DNA of 64,000 bases from Alistipes dispar (GCF_006542685.1 NZ_AP019736.1:310001-374000); one strand, 5' to 3'. Counted from the first letter of the stretch, positions 17,573 through 26,417 are shown. Notes: generated from the sequence alone by a model not told the origin. Numbers and translations are program-made.

Positions 17573-17911
17573 ATGATTACCAATTTCAGCTTCGGAGTAC
17601 CCGGCGAGATAGCAGATGCCGATTACCCGATGCCGCTCGGGAACTATTTCGACATCGAAAAGGATATGATGCAGGTCGGCGGCGAGTTCCTTTTAGTCCG
17701 GGACGAGGAGAGTAACTTTTACTTTCTCTGCACCGACGACTGCGACATCGAACTATTATGCCGTGCTTATGATTGGTATATCGTATCGTCCGGCCGTTTC
17801 AACGACCGTTTGCGGATCGGCATGGGGCTGGCCGGAGAGGATGCTTACGGCAGCGAGATGTTCCGGATCGAGCTATTTCTATTAGCCTATTTTCTGCAAT
17901 TTCAAGTGTAA
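17573..17911 (+). CDS. small acidic hypothetical protein
   Basis: 112 residues, not recognised. It is acidic and hydrophobic (GNYFDIEKDMMQVGGEFLLV, NFYFLCTDDCDIELL) and ends in an aliphatic-aromatic stretch, IELFLLAYFLQFQV. No signal peptide. It stands alone on the plus strand. Confidence 0.5.
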   Translation: MITNFSFGVPGEIADADYPMPLGNYFDIEKDMMQVGGEFLLVRDEESNFYFLCTDDCDIELLCRAYDWYIVSSGRFNDRLRIGMGLAGEDAYGSEMFRIELFLLAYFLQFQV

Positions 17912-17932
17912 GTTTTTTGTTTCCATAACGTC

Positions 17933-18220
17933 TTATTTATCAATTATTCTATAATCGGGATTGACTTTCATTTTACTCCGTATCGTTATATCATTGAAAA
18001 GTTTACGGATACAAAGAATGCCTAAGCTATCACCTAATTGAGGAAACTTGCGATGAAACCTTTTTGAAAGTAAGTGTAAGCGCAAAGAATGCTTTTCTTC
18101 GTCCTTATACTCGAATTGCTCTTCAAACATAATCTGATTGTTCCGTTCTCCTCTGACAATGATAGTGGCTTCTTTACTACCGTGATCTTGTACTTCAATT
18201 GAAATAATTGTCTTGTTCAT
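17933..18220 (-). CDS. small hypothetical protein
   Basis: 95 residues, not recognised. It begins MNKTIISIEVQDHGSKEATI and is mostly predicted beta strand followed by a basic helix (SLRLHLLSKRFHRKFP). No homologue was identified by eye. It faces the gene before it. Confidence 0.5.
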   Translation of the reverse strand: MNKTIISIEVQDHGSKEATIIVRGERNNQIMFEEQFEYKDEEKHSLRLHLLSKRFHRKFPQLGDSLGILCIRKLFNDITIRSKMKVNPDYRIIDK

Positions 18221-18309
18221 ATTTACAAATTTTCCTTATTTTATATCTGAAAACTTTGGGCTTATAACTAAATGATTTATAGTAGCATTATTAAAGCATT
18301 TATTCTATT

Positions 18310-18340
18310 GCTCAGATGAAAAACTTATTCTAATTTTGCG
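18310..18340 (+). promoter_or_regulatory. promoter for small Cys-rich protein gene
   Basis: TTG at 18310-18312, 20-base spacer, TAATTTTG at 18333-18340. The ATG is 25 bases downstream. Confidence 0.7.
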
Positions 18341-18364
18341 GTATAACACTAAATAATCAGAATT

Positions 18365-18661
18365 ATGGATAGCATACGTTTTAATGAAGAAGATTTTAAC
18401 GGGTACTTAGAACAACTCATTGAATCAGGCAGATTGGATTTAATGCAATCAGGCATTACAAAATTAGTGATAGACAAAGGATATGATGCTCTGTCTCCTA
18501 AACAAAGAAAAGTATTTGACTATATGATAGACACAAATACCGTTGAGAGTTGTGAACGTTGTGCATGTGATATTCCTTGGTGCGAAATGCTTGAAGCTCT
18601 TGATAATGGTGGCTATTGTAATTACTGCCAACATATGATGGAGAAGTTGGAAGATGAGTAA
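18365..18661 (+). CDS. small Cys-rich (putative zinc-binding) protein
   Basis: 98 residues, acidic. The C-terminal third has CERCACDIPWCEM and, 14 residues on, CNYCQHMME, a plausible zinc-ribbon arrangement. Function unknown. It has its own promoter and a terminator-like hairpin after it, so it is a single-gene unit adjacent to the SPARTA operon, which runs toward it. Confidence 0.6.
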   Translation: MDSIRFNEEDFNGYLEQLIESGRLDLMQSGITKLVIDKGYDALSPKQRKVFDYMIDTNTVESCERCACDIPWCEMLEALDNGGYCNYCQHMMEKLEDE

Positions 18662-18665
18662 GAAA

Positions 18666-18698
18666 TAACGGGAATAGCTATCAAGGTTATTCCCGTTA
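18666..18698 (+). terminator. hairpin terminator
   Basis: TAACGGGAATA (18666-18676) pairs with TATTCCCGTTA (18688-18698), loop 11 bases, followed by CTGTTT. It starts 5 bases after the stop codon. Confidence 0.6.
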
Positions 18699-18820
18699 CT
18701 GTTTAATCAGTTATAATAAATCAGACAAGCTCATTTAGGGTATTGTCGTAAATACTCACTTCAGATAAATATTGTGCATTTTTTGTTGTTCTTCATCCGG
18801 TTCGCGCAAAAAAGCTAATA

Positions 18821-20332
18821 CTAAATATAATGTTTGAACGGCAATACTCCTGTTTTGATATCTTTTCCAGCGGTGAGGATTTCGCCGATAGAATCAGCGA
18901 ACTTCAATGTGACAGGAACGCCATCCCCATATATACAAGCATTATAGTTTAGTTTTGTCAAACTTAATATGTCTTTACAAACGACTTCAATATCAGCTTC
19001 TCCTCTGGTTACGGCTACATCAATGGGATTAGGGATTTCCAATCCAATTTGAGTTTTGAATCGGGGAATAAACCCCTTTGTCCAAAGGAAGGCTTTTCGA
19101 TCATCGTATTGCAACATCATTCCTCGGGGAACGCAATACGAATATTGCCGATATAGCTTAAAAGCACTATTCTCCCGTATTCTCACTCCGATGATTCTGG
19201 ATTTTCCCTCGACAGCTTCTTCAAACCCAGCCCATTCAGGATCATCAAAAAATGTTTTTGCATGAATGAAAATTTCATTGGGATAACATGCAAAGCGACT
19301 ATAGTATGCTTCTAAAGATTGAGAGACTACCTCAAAAGCATCTTGCTGTGAAAGATGAAATTCTCCGGTAGTAGGATTCCACCATGGCCCCACATTCCCT
19401 CTAAAAACCATTCCATCGCCTGAATCAAGAAACATCTGAGCTGCACAACAAGCATTTTTGTTCTTTGTATCGCTTTCTGTTTTCTTATATACTAATCCCA
19501 AATAACAAACTCCATCTCTAATCTCTCCAAGTTTCCACGGAAGACCTCCTAATTTATAATAGAGGGTATTAGATATGTTCCATGCTTTAGCTGTATCAAA
19601 TTTTTTTTCTTCCTCAATTTGCTTATCGGTTAACAGATTCTCATAGGCTATTTTACTTTCCCGAATTATCTGAGTGACGATTTTTGCAGATAATATTTTG
19701 GCTTTTAGCTGATTGTGAAAATTGACTTCAAACTCATACGCTTCTCGAAGGGTATCTTTTTCCTCTTGGAAAAACATATCCAATTGGGTCGAATTCCGTT
19801 CATTTTTCTTAAGCCCAATGTTAATATTATCTTCCGATTTCGGAATTTTCGAATTTGGTCTGCCGAATTTATAAATATCCTCTGGTATTACGACAAACCA
19901 AACATCCACAGGCATCTCTTCATGCTCGGTATACCGTATTAACGGCTGGACATATAGATTCACTAAATTATGAACTCGTTGATGAGAATCCGTGTATTTT
20001 AGGTATTCATCAATATCCTTTTGCTTAATATCAAGTTGAATAATGTTATCAAAATTGATCGATATGCCGAAGGTAGATTCTAATCCCGGGAAATTTGGTC
20101 GGGCAATGGATAAATCCCCATTAACAATAGGACCATGTATCCTTTTCAGATAATCAATCATTTTTCTCCTTAAGTTAGCCGAACCGATGATACCGATATT
20201 TCTAACACCTTTAATCCTTTTATGATCAAAGGGACCAAAAAGCATTAAACCATCCCGGGGGTCAATTGCTGTTTGGCCACTACCGAATGTCAATGATGGC
20301 TCACTGATGTATTTGAGAGTAGGTTCAATCAT
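18821..20332 (-). CDS. short prokaryotic Argonaute (SPARTA MID-PIWI subunit)
   Basis: 503 residues, about the size of known short pAgos. It consists of a MID-like half (to about 230) and a PIWI-like half: FHNQLKAKIL, IIRESKIAYENLL, WNISNTLYYKLGGLPWKL and CYLGLVYKK are the conserved short-pAgo blocks. The PIWI catalytic acids are replaced: the first-strand position reads YLGLVYKK, and IFIHAKTFFDD stands where active Argonautes have an RDG. It should therefore bind a guide and target but not cut. It overlaps the TIR-APAZ gene by 8 bases, the diagnostic partner. Confidence 0.88.
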   Translation of the reverse strand: MIEPTLKYISEPSLTFGSGQTAIDPRDGLMLFGPFDHKRIKGVRNIGIIGSANLRRKMIDYLKRIHGPIVNGDLSIARPNFPGLESTFGISINFDNIIQLDIKQKDIDEYLKYTDSHQRVHNLVNLYVQPLIRYTEHEEMPVDVWFVVIPEDIYKFGRPNSKIPKSEDNINIGLKKNERNSTQLDMFFQEEKDTLREAYEFEVNFHNQLKAKILSAKIVTQIIRESKIAYENLLTDKQIEEEKKFDTAKAWNISNTLYYKLGGLPWKLGEIRDGVCYLGLVYKKTESDTKNKNACCAAQMFLDSGDGMVFRGNVGPWWNPTTGEFHLSQQDAFEVVSQSLEAYYSRFACYPNEIFIHAKTFFDDPEWAGFEEAVEGKSRIIGVRIRENSAFKLYRQYSYCVPRGMMLQYDDRKAFLWTKGFIPRFKTQIGLEIPNPIDVAVTRGEADIEVVCKDILSLTKLNYNACIYGDGVPVTLKFADSIGEILTAGKDIKTGVLPFKHYI

Positions 20333-21704
20333 TTGTTTCCTCTGCCGTTAAATCTTCGTAATAATCTTCTATTTTATCAATGCTCATTTCGGTGTCTGGA
20401 TCTATGTATCCTATTTCACTTATAAGCATTTCCGGCCATTCTTTCAGCTTGACTTGCTTTCCCGGCGTCGTTACCTGAATGCTTATTTCTCCCTCTTTAT
20501 TTTTTAGACGCTGAATAAATGCGAGCAATAAATCTCTCCATTCTTTATTAAAAAGGTACTTTCCTTTTTTCCTTCTGAAAGAGTGCTGCTTTTTTTCATC
20601 ATCTATCAATTGAGCGCCGTCCGATGTAAACAGAATATGTGATTTAAGAGAAAACCCAATAAACGGGCATAGTGTCGGTTGAATAGAGACTCCATAATGC
20701 CAAAATCCCACTCCTCGCATTTCTCCTAATAGAGCTTTTGCCTTTTTCCTTGTACTTTCAGGATAGATAAATTTTACTTTCGTAATTTTATCATATTTCG
20801 GGAGAAAATAAGCAAATCTCTTATTCGACATTTCATGCTTCCATAAGCCAGCACGTCTGAATAGATTGGCAATTACACAATACATCAGCCTCTTGAAATG
20901 ATTCTCGACATCTCTATGTTGAGGAAACTTCTCAGACATGAACCCATCTAAAATATCTGTTAGAGAAAATGCAAACGTGTGTTCTGGCCTAACTTCAATC
21001 ATTTCATTATCTCTTTGAACGGAAAAATTCAAATTTCCATCAAACGAAGAAATACAATTGGATAATAAACTAATCGGAATTTCTTTATTCAGGTCTCTGA
21101 TGGCTTTAGCTTGAGCGGTATTGGCAAATTGATACATATAGAACCTATTCGGCATTTCAGCTATCGACCACCATGAAGTATAATATCGCTCTTCGTGGGG
21201 TATAATTGAGCAGTTAGAAATATACTCATTTTCATACCATTCTGAAAATGAAGACTTCTGATTGCCGAAATTAGAAGGAACATTGTCTTTCTCCAGTTTT
21301 TTTAGCAGTTGCTTTAATCCATCAGCCCAATTATTATTAAATGGAATATGGTTAATATTAGGTTGTCCTATTACTAAATGATAGCTGGAATTGTCGATAT
21401 GTAATGGTATGATAAAATCCTGCAATCCATCTTGTGCAGCAATACTCTTTGCGTATTCCAACTCATTTTCAATTCCTTGCCGAAGTATACCTTCTGTCGT
21501 TACAATATTTTTTGAATAAACGAACAAAACTTTTATCGAACGATCCAGGGCTTTTTGAATGGTTGCCCAAAAACGCTCTCCACCCAGTAACCCTTCTTTA
21601 TCTATCCAAACCTTATATCCTAACATCTCCAATCGGGAAGCAATCCAGATGGAAAAATCGTTATCTGCCGGGGTTGCATGACTTATAAATATCGTATCTC
21701 TCAT
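20325..21704 (-). CDS. TIR-APAZ protein (SPARTA effector subunit)
   Basis: 459 residues. The first ~140 are a TIR domain: DTIFISHATPADNDFSIWIA, GYKVWIDKEGLLGGERFW, LFVYSKNIV, and the catalytic Glu in GIENELEYAKSI near residue 79. The remainder is the APAZ-type region that docks on a short Argonaute. In characterised SPARTA systems guide-directed recognition of invader nucleic acid turns the TIR domain into an NAD(P)ase that kills or arrests the cell. GGAG is present 10 bases before the ATG. It is 46 bases downstream of the ATPase gene. Confidence 0.9.
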   Translation of the reverse strand: MRDTIFISHATPADNDFSIWIASRLEMLGYKVWIDKEGLLGGERFWATIQKALDRSIKVLFVYSKNIVTTEGILRQGIENELEYAKSIAAQDGLQDFIIPLHIDNSSYHLVIGQPNINHIPFNNNWADGLKQLLKKLEKDNVPSNFGNQKSSFSEWYENEYISNCSIIPHEERYYTSWWSIAEMPNRFYMYQFANTAQAKAIRDLNKEIPISLLSNCISSFDGNLNFSVQRDNEMIEVRPEHTFAFSLTDILDGFMSEKFPQHRDVENHFKRLMYCVIANLFRRAGLWKHEMSNKRFAYFLPKYDKITKVKFIYPESTRKKAKALLGEMRGVGFWHYGVSIQPTLCPFIGFSLKSHILFTSDGAQLIDDEKKQHSFRRKKGKYLFNKEWRDLLLAFIQRLKNKEGEISIQVTTPGKQVKLKEWPEMLISEIGYIDPDTEMSIDKIEDYYEDLTAEETND

Positions 21705-21750
21705 AACCTATCTTTCTCCTGTTTCTTTACTGCCTTGCTTTGATAATTCT

Positions 21751-23115
21751 TTATAATAATTCCGTCATATATACGGGCAAGCAAAAAATATCCTTGTCTT
21801 TCTTTAGATCTTTGGTATAGAGAAGATACCTGTGAAGGATTCTCGCCGAAAACTTTTGCTGGAATTTATCGAGGGATTTGTGTGAGTTATATCCGGAAGA
21901 TTTAACTTCGATAGGGCATATCTTGTCTTTACGCGAAAGCAGGAAATCTATTTCATAACTGCGGACAGTTTTATTCTCTTCTTCGTCTTTCACTGTCTCC
22001 TCCTTAAATGTATAGTAGAAAAGTTCATTGCCTGCACTCTTCAACATTTGGGCGATTGCATTCTCGTATACATACCCCAAATCTGTACTGAGTTTATCGG
22101 AAAGGAGCTTCCGGTATATCACATTTTCCGTATAGTCGCGATCCATAAAAGCGAGCGTAACGAACAATCCCGTATCAGCAAGAAACATCTTGAAATAGTC
22201 GTAATCAGCATGAAGAGAGAATCCTACACTGGGATCATTCGCATGATAGGCAAAGTTTACCGTCATGGAATCTGCCATATCCATCAACAACTCACTGAGC
22301 CGGGCGGCTGTCGCATTCTCAATCACGCTTCCTACCTTATAACGTGTCGTATTGCGGGAGAGTTCTGCCGGAATTGAGGTAAACAAACGCGAAGCACGTC
22401 CTGTCGGATCGATTTTACGGAAATCATCGATATACAGTTCGAGGATATTTCGTTTTACCGCATCTATGGCTGAAAAATCATTCGATTCAAGATATGCATT
22501 TACAGCCTGCGGCATACCGCCGATGAGCATGTACAGACGGAAATTGCGCATAAGATCACGATTGACGGCATCACCCAAAGACTTAAAATTTTGATACGAG
22601 TATCTGAGCAACTCATAAGTCTGGAGTTTATCGATAGCCCATAGGAACTCTTCGTAGTCCAGCGGATACATTGCGATACGTGTTTCTTCGCTCGGTATCA
22701 CGATTCCTTTCACATTTTTTTTGATGGAAAGGAGTGACCCCGTTTCAATATAGTCATATCGGTGATCCTTTACAAGATGCTTGATTGCCTGTCGTGCAGG
22801 AGAGAATAATTGTACTTCATCGAAGATGACGACCGATTTTCGTTCACGCAACGATACATTGAATAGGGACTGAAGCCGCAGAAAGAAATAGTTTAAGTCC
22901 GAGATATGGGTAAAAAGTTCTTTTACAGCCTCGTCGGCTATCGAAAAATCGATGATGATGTAGGTTTCATACTCTTTGCGGGCAAATTCTTCGGCAATGG
23001 TTGATTTGCCGATTCGACGTGCTCCTTTTATCAGAAGTGCTGTTCGACCATCACTTTCCTTTTTCCACCGGAGCATTTGCTCATAGATTTTGCGTTTGAA
23101 TATTTTCTCAGACAT
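21751..23115 (-). CDS. AAA ATPase with DUF4143-type C-terminal domain
   Basis: 454 residues. Walker A is in IKGARRIGKSTIAEEF (30-45) and Walker B in VVIFDEVQLF. The middle has a winged-helix-like part, and the C-terminal part has YEIDFLL and CPIEVKSS, the PD-(D/E)xK-like motifs of DUF4143 proteins. These ATPases are common in Bacteroidales mobile regions, and their role is unclear. The gene shares orientation with TIR-APAZ and the short pAgo, 46 bases upstream, and has the only good promoter in front of the three genes, so co-transcription is likely. Confidence 0.85.
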   Translation of the reverse strand: MSEKIFKRKIYEQMLRWKKESDGRTALLIKGARRIGKSTIAEEFARKEYETYIIIDFSIADEAVKELFTHISDLNYFFLRLQSLFNVSLRERKSVVIFDEVQLFSPARQAIKHLVKDHRYDYIETGSLLSIKKNVKGIVIPSEETRIAMYPLDYEEFLWAIDKLQTYELLRYSYQNFKSLGDAVNRDLMRNFRLYMLIGGMPQAVNAYLESNDFSAIDAVKRNILELYIDDFRKIDPTGRASRLFTSIPAELSRNTTRYKVGSVIENATAARLSELLMDMADSMTVNFAYHANDPSVGFSLHADYDYFKMFLADTGLFVTLAFMDRDYTENVIYRKLLSDKLSTDLGYVYENAIAQMLKSAGNELFYYTFKEETVKDEEENKTVRSYEIDFLLSRKDKICPIEVKSSGYNSHKSLDKFQQKFSARILHRYLLYTKDLKKDKDIFCLPVYMTELL

Positions 23116-23137
23116 AATTGAAGCCTTTTATTTTCCA

Positions 23138-23145
23138 CAAAGATA
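23138..23145 (-). promoter_or_regulatory. -7 box for the ATPase-SPARTA operon
   Basis: The minus strand reads TATCTTTG, 22 bases upstream of the ATPase ATG. The probable -33 region is T-rich. Confidence 0.7.
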
Positions 23146-23278
23146 CGTATTTTGTCGAAAATGAAAAAATGTTTTTAGCTCTTTCTGTTGGAAAATGGAA
23201 AATGTTTTTGTGCTGATTTGCCGAAAATAGGAAAATATTAAGAAATTCATTTTGCGTTTGAGATTATAAAAACGAAAA

Positions 23279-23470
23279 ATGAAACATATTGTTGCCAACC
23301 GATTTCTTTTCTCTGCGGCTATTTTTTTAATGTATATCTCGATACAGAAATACGAATTGCTGGGTTCCGAGCAGCGGACGGAACTCGGAGTCCGGACAGA
23401 CGGCGACGGGCAAAACCTCATTGCGCGGTGTTCGTTCTGCGGCAAAGAGGAGAAATTCGGCGTCTACTAA
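23279..23470 (+). CDS. possible small protein with CxxC motif
   Basis: 63 residues from an ATG, with a hydrophobic N-terminal segment (FLFSAAIFLMYISIQKY) and a C-terminal CSFCGKEEKFGVY. No promoter or homologue was recognised; it may be a chance frame. It lies in the 760-base gap between the ATPase promoter and the accessory operon. Confidence 0.25.
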   Translation: MKHIVANRFLFSAAIFLMYISIQKYELLGSEQRTELGVRTDGDGQNLIARCSFCGKEEKFGVY

Positions 23471-23590
23471 TCACCTTGAGTTTATATGTATCACCATATT
23501 TAAGGTTAAAACTCAATATCTTTTTTCAAATCGAGGCTTTTTGTGCTCGATGTGCGGGCAAAGGGCTGATCCGTTACGCCCTTCGCCACA

Positions 23591-23895
23591 GTTATTTTCC
23601 GCACTTTTCATAACCTTTCTCCTCATTTATAAGCCGCCTTCACGAACCCGGTGCGGATGGTATCCGGTTTCAGAAGCGAAGGTATTTACGGGCTGCACGC
23701 CCCTGCAAGATCAAGCCGCGGGGCGGTTTTGCGAAAAATCTTCCTCTTTCCCTTCGGGCGAGCGTATTTCCCGCAAAAATCTTGACATGGGCTAAGCCCT
23801 TCTTTTTCATGCTCCTGAAACCAGATACCATCCACACCGGCTCCGCTACGGCATAAAAAAAAAGTCGAAAGGTTATGAAAAGCACAGAAAATAAG
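23591..23895. repeat. long imperfect inverted repeat
   Basis: Left arm 23591-23677 and right arm 23811-23895 are inverted copies with two highly similar blocks: about 25 of 29 bases around CTTTTCATAACCTTTC, and 25 of 28 around GATGGTATC and GGTTTCAG. They are separated by a 133-base spacer. The right arm includes the leader and first seven codons of the gene at 23875; the left arm carries the same start (ATGAAAAG) facing the other way but leads only into a 32-codon frame. The rest of 23116-23874 shows nothing further. Confidence 0.75.
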
Positions 23896-24126
23896 AACAG
23901 GAAACCGAAAACCTCCAACCTTCCACTCAGCATGGGTGCGGGTTTGCGGGCAGGGCTGAAAATCGGGGCTGTCGCGCTGGGTTTTTATCTCTTCGGGAGC
24001 GGCTTTGTTTGGGTCGTTTTGGCCTTTCTGTTCTGCTATGACCTCCTGCGGGGCATCCTTTCCTGTCTTTTATCTCTCGTCGTTCTGATCGGCTTTTTCT
24101 CCTTTCTCTTTTCCCAAATCTTCTAA
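23875..24126 (+). CDS. small membrane protein
   Basis: 83 residues. A basic N-terminus (MKSTENKNRKPKTSN) is followed by two adjacent hydrophobic segments (IGAVALGFYLFGSGFVWVVL and LSLVVLIGFFSFLFS), so it is probably a two-pass inner-membrane protein. Function unknown. It is the first gene of the accessory operon; the next gene begins 14 bases later. Confidence 0.65.
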   Translation: MKSTENKNRKPKTSNLPLSMGAGLRAGLKIGAVALGFYLFGSGFVWVVLAFLFCYDLLRGILSCLLSLVVLIGFFSFLFSQIF

Positions 24127-24139
24127 AACCTTGAAAATC

Positions 24140-25138
24140 ATGGCAAAGTATTATTCCCTACTCGGCGGTACGACCACCGACACCGAAATCCAAGTCGCAA
24201 AGGAAAACCAAATCGTCATTTCTGAAGGCCCCGGCGCAATGCGCGACCGACTTGTAATTTACAAGGTCGAACACGGTGCAAACGGATATATATACCATTT
24301 GATAAACCTCGAAACGAAGGCGATCCGGTGCACCGACATCCTCCGGCCATACTCGCAGAAATTCGGTATCGGCATGTACTACACCGACGCGCCCGCGGAA
24401 TTTATGGACGCTTTCGAGGTTGCCGCCCTTGTTGCCGAAGCCGAGCAGAAAGCAAAGGACGAAGCCGACGCGAAAGCCCGTGCAAAGGCCGAACACGACC
24501 GGATCGCGGCAATCGGTGCGGAACGACTGCGCCGGATTATGCCCGATAACGTGCAGGGGGTCATCGTGGCCGAACTCAACGAAACGGAATACACAGACCC
24601 CTCCTACGAGTGCCGGGAAACCCGGAGCGTCCGCACCGTAATACTCGGCTTCTCGACCACCTCCCGCAACGGCTTCGGGGAACTACGGAAAGCCGCCGCC
24701 AACCTGCCCGAAACGGCGTATTTGGCCGAATATAACAAAGATTATGAACTCCGTTACCCCGGTTTCACACTCGGCAAGAGCCCCTCTTATGGTTGGAGCA
24801 TCCACAAAATGACCCACTACACCCGCGAGGGATTTATCGACGCTCTGGCCTATATCGCCGGAGATGAGAATAATATCCGGCTCAGTAGCCCCAAGCCGGA
24901 GCGCACACCGGAACAAGAACAAGGGCAAACCTCTGTTCAAGGTGATTTTATCCTCGTGAACTACTCCGAGAAAGCGATAGCCCTATTCGGAGATACGAAG
25001 CCCATAAAGGACGCATTATCCGACCTCGGCGGACGGTTCAACGGGCGACTGACCTACCGCGGAGAGAAATGCGCCGGGTGGATCTTTCCCAAAGCGAAAG
25101 AAATGCAGGTGCGCGAGTTAATCGGCATGGCCGAATAA
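24140..25138 (+). CDS. conjugative-element protein of unknown function
   Basis: 332 residues from MAKYYSLLGGTTTDTEIQVA (a TTG nine bases earlier is a less likely start). A central Ala/Lys/Asp/Glu-rich helix (EAEQKAKDEADAKARAKAEH) probably forms a coiled coil. The C-terminus (KPIKDALSDLGGRFNGRL then CAGWIFPKAKE) is a block seen in several Bacteroidetes plasmid and transposon proteins of unknown role. Cytoplasmic. Confidence 0.75.
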   Translation: MAKYYSLLGGTTTDTEIQVAKENQIVISEGPGAMRDRLVIYKVEHGANGYIYHLINLETKAIRCTDILRPYSQKFGIGMYYTDAPAEFMDAFEVAALVAEAEQKAKDEADAKARAKAEHDRIAAIGAERLRRIMPDNVQGVIVAELNETEYTDPSYECRETRSVRTVILGFSTTSRNGFGELRKAAANLPETAYLAEYNKDYELRYPGFTLGKSPSYGWSIHKMTHYTREGFIDALAYIAGDENNIRLSSPKPERTPEQEQGQTSVQGDFILVNYSEKAIALFGDTKPIKDALSDLGGRFNGRLTYRGEKCAGWIFPKAKEMQVRELIGMAE

Positions 25139-25153
25139 TCCCGAAGTCCAATC

Positions 25154-25175
25154 CGGGGGCGGTAGCCCCGTCCCC
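25154..25175 (+). promoter_or_regulatory. intergenic GC hairpin 1
   Basis: GGGGCGG followed by GCCCCGTCCCC, folding into a short GC stem, 34 bases before the next start codon. First of six related hairpins in this operon. Confidence 0.6.
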
Positions 25176-25208
25176 ACATAAACCAACGAATCATAAAAAT
25201 CCGAAAAT

Positions 25209-25838
25209 ATGAAAACCATTTATCTGCAAAGACAAGGCTCGACCGACACGTTTAACACCCTCAATGCAATCAACACGGATTTAGGGTATTACATCGAGGT
25301 CAAAGCGTGGAGCGACAACCGCTACAACATTATCATCGTATCGACCCGTAAGCAGGACGACGATACCAAAAACAAACGGATAGAAATAACCGCCGTTTAT
25401 CTCTCATTGTCCGACGCCTTCAGACGGGTGGAAAAAGAACTGCGGGAGGAACTCTCCGAGGATGCGACCATTTCCGACACGATAGAAAAATACTGCCATA
25501 ACAGCCCCTCCTACAAAGGATTGGCAGACAAATATTTGGCGGTTTGTTTCTATGAAAAAGCCACTGAAACGATACGCCTGTACCCCGAAAATTACTGCCT
25601 CGTCTCTTTCCGGCACAAGGGGACGAAAGACTACCTCCGAATGGACGGCGCAACGGCGGAATATCTGCCCATATTGGAAGAACAGGCCAAGCAATACGAA
25701 AAGGAGCAGAGTTGGACGTGCCACAAGGATAAATCCGAGGAGTTCAGACGCGAACGGTTCGCGTGGCTCATCGGGGAAGCACTCAAGAAAAAGGATTGCC
25801 ACCGTAAATTCTATCTAACCGACACGCTTATCAAGTAA
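25209..25838 (+). CDS. hypothetical protein of accessory operon
   Basis: 209 residues, not recognised. It begins MKTIYLQRQGSTDTFNTLNA, is highly charged, and contains FRRVEKELREELSEDATISD and WTCHKDKSEEFRRERFAW. No signal peptide or membrane segment. Codon use and orientation match its neighbours. Confidence 0.65.
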   Translation: MKTIYLQRQGSTDTFNTLNAINTDLGYYIEVKAWSDNRYNIIIVSTRKQDDDTKNKRIEITAVYLSLSDAFRRVEKELREELSEDATISDTIEKYCHNSPSYKGLADKYLAVCFYEKATETIRLYPENYCLVSFRHKGTKDYLRMDGATAEYLPILEEQAKQYEKEQSWTCHKDKSEEFRRERFAWLIGEALKKKDCHRKFYLTDTLIK

Positions 25839-25862
25839 TCCGCAAAGACAGTAATCCAATCC

Positions 25863-25887
25863 GGGGGGGGCGGTGGCCCCGATCCCC
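25863..25887 (+). promoter_or_regulatory. intergenic GC hairpin 2
   Basis: A run of eight G, then CGGTGGCCCCGATCCCC, pairing G-run with CCCC. It lies 17 bases before the next ATG. Confidence 0.55.
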
Positions 25888-25904
25888 TGCAAAAAACAAC
25901 AGAT

Positions 25905-26369
25905 ATGACACTCAACGAATATATCACCCAAAGCGAACCGCAGGCTAATGTAAAAGTCATACTCCAAGAGGGCGAATATATCCAGCGTGATGCAATCAAA
26001 GTAGCCCCCTTTTCGGTTCATACGGCCGTCGATATTCCGGCTATTGCCGAGCACTACGGCATTAAAGACAATTATATCCGAATCGGAACCGCCCGGCAGT
26101 TGTTTACACGACATCCCCAAACAGGAGAACTGCGCGGAAGCATGTTTTTCCTGCCCGACGATGCCCCGGAGCCGCCCGAACTCACCCGATTTCTCCGGTT
26201 CTTAAAGGCAAACGAAGTTTTTCTCAAACAATGGTGCGAAGCGCATCCCGTCCGGGGCGATTTACAGGAATGTAATGCCCGGTTTAGAACAGCATACGCC
26301 GAATATCTCAACAGCATAAGGAACACTTATGCCCTCACGGACGAAGACATTGATTTTTGGCTCTTTTGA
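25905..26369 (+). CDS. hypothetical protein of accessory operon
   Basis: 154 residues, not recognised. Blocks: MTLNEYITQSEPQANVKVIL at the N-terminus, DIPAIAEHYGIKDNYIRIG in the middle, and a helical C-terminus ending DEDIDFWLF. Possibly a small cytoplasmic accessory protein. Confidence 0.6.
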   Translation: MTLNEYITQSEPQANVKVILQEGEYIQRDAIKVAPFSVHTAVDIPAIAEHYGIKDNYIRIGTARQLFTRHPQTGELRGSMFFLPDDAPEPPELTRFLRFLKANEVFLKQWCEAHPVRGDLQECNARFRTAYAEYLNSIRNTYALTDEDIDFWLF

Positions 26370-26379
26370 ACATTCATCC

Positions 26380-26400
26380 GGGGACGGTAACCCCGTCCCC
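26380..26400 (+). promoter_or_regulatory. intergenic GC hairpin 3
   Basis: GGGGACGG, loop TAAC, then CCCGTCCCC: an almost perfect GC stem 17 bases before the pcfK-like start. Confidence 0.65.
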
Positions 26401-26417
26401 CATAAAAACAAACCATC

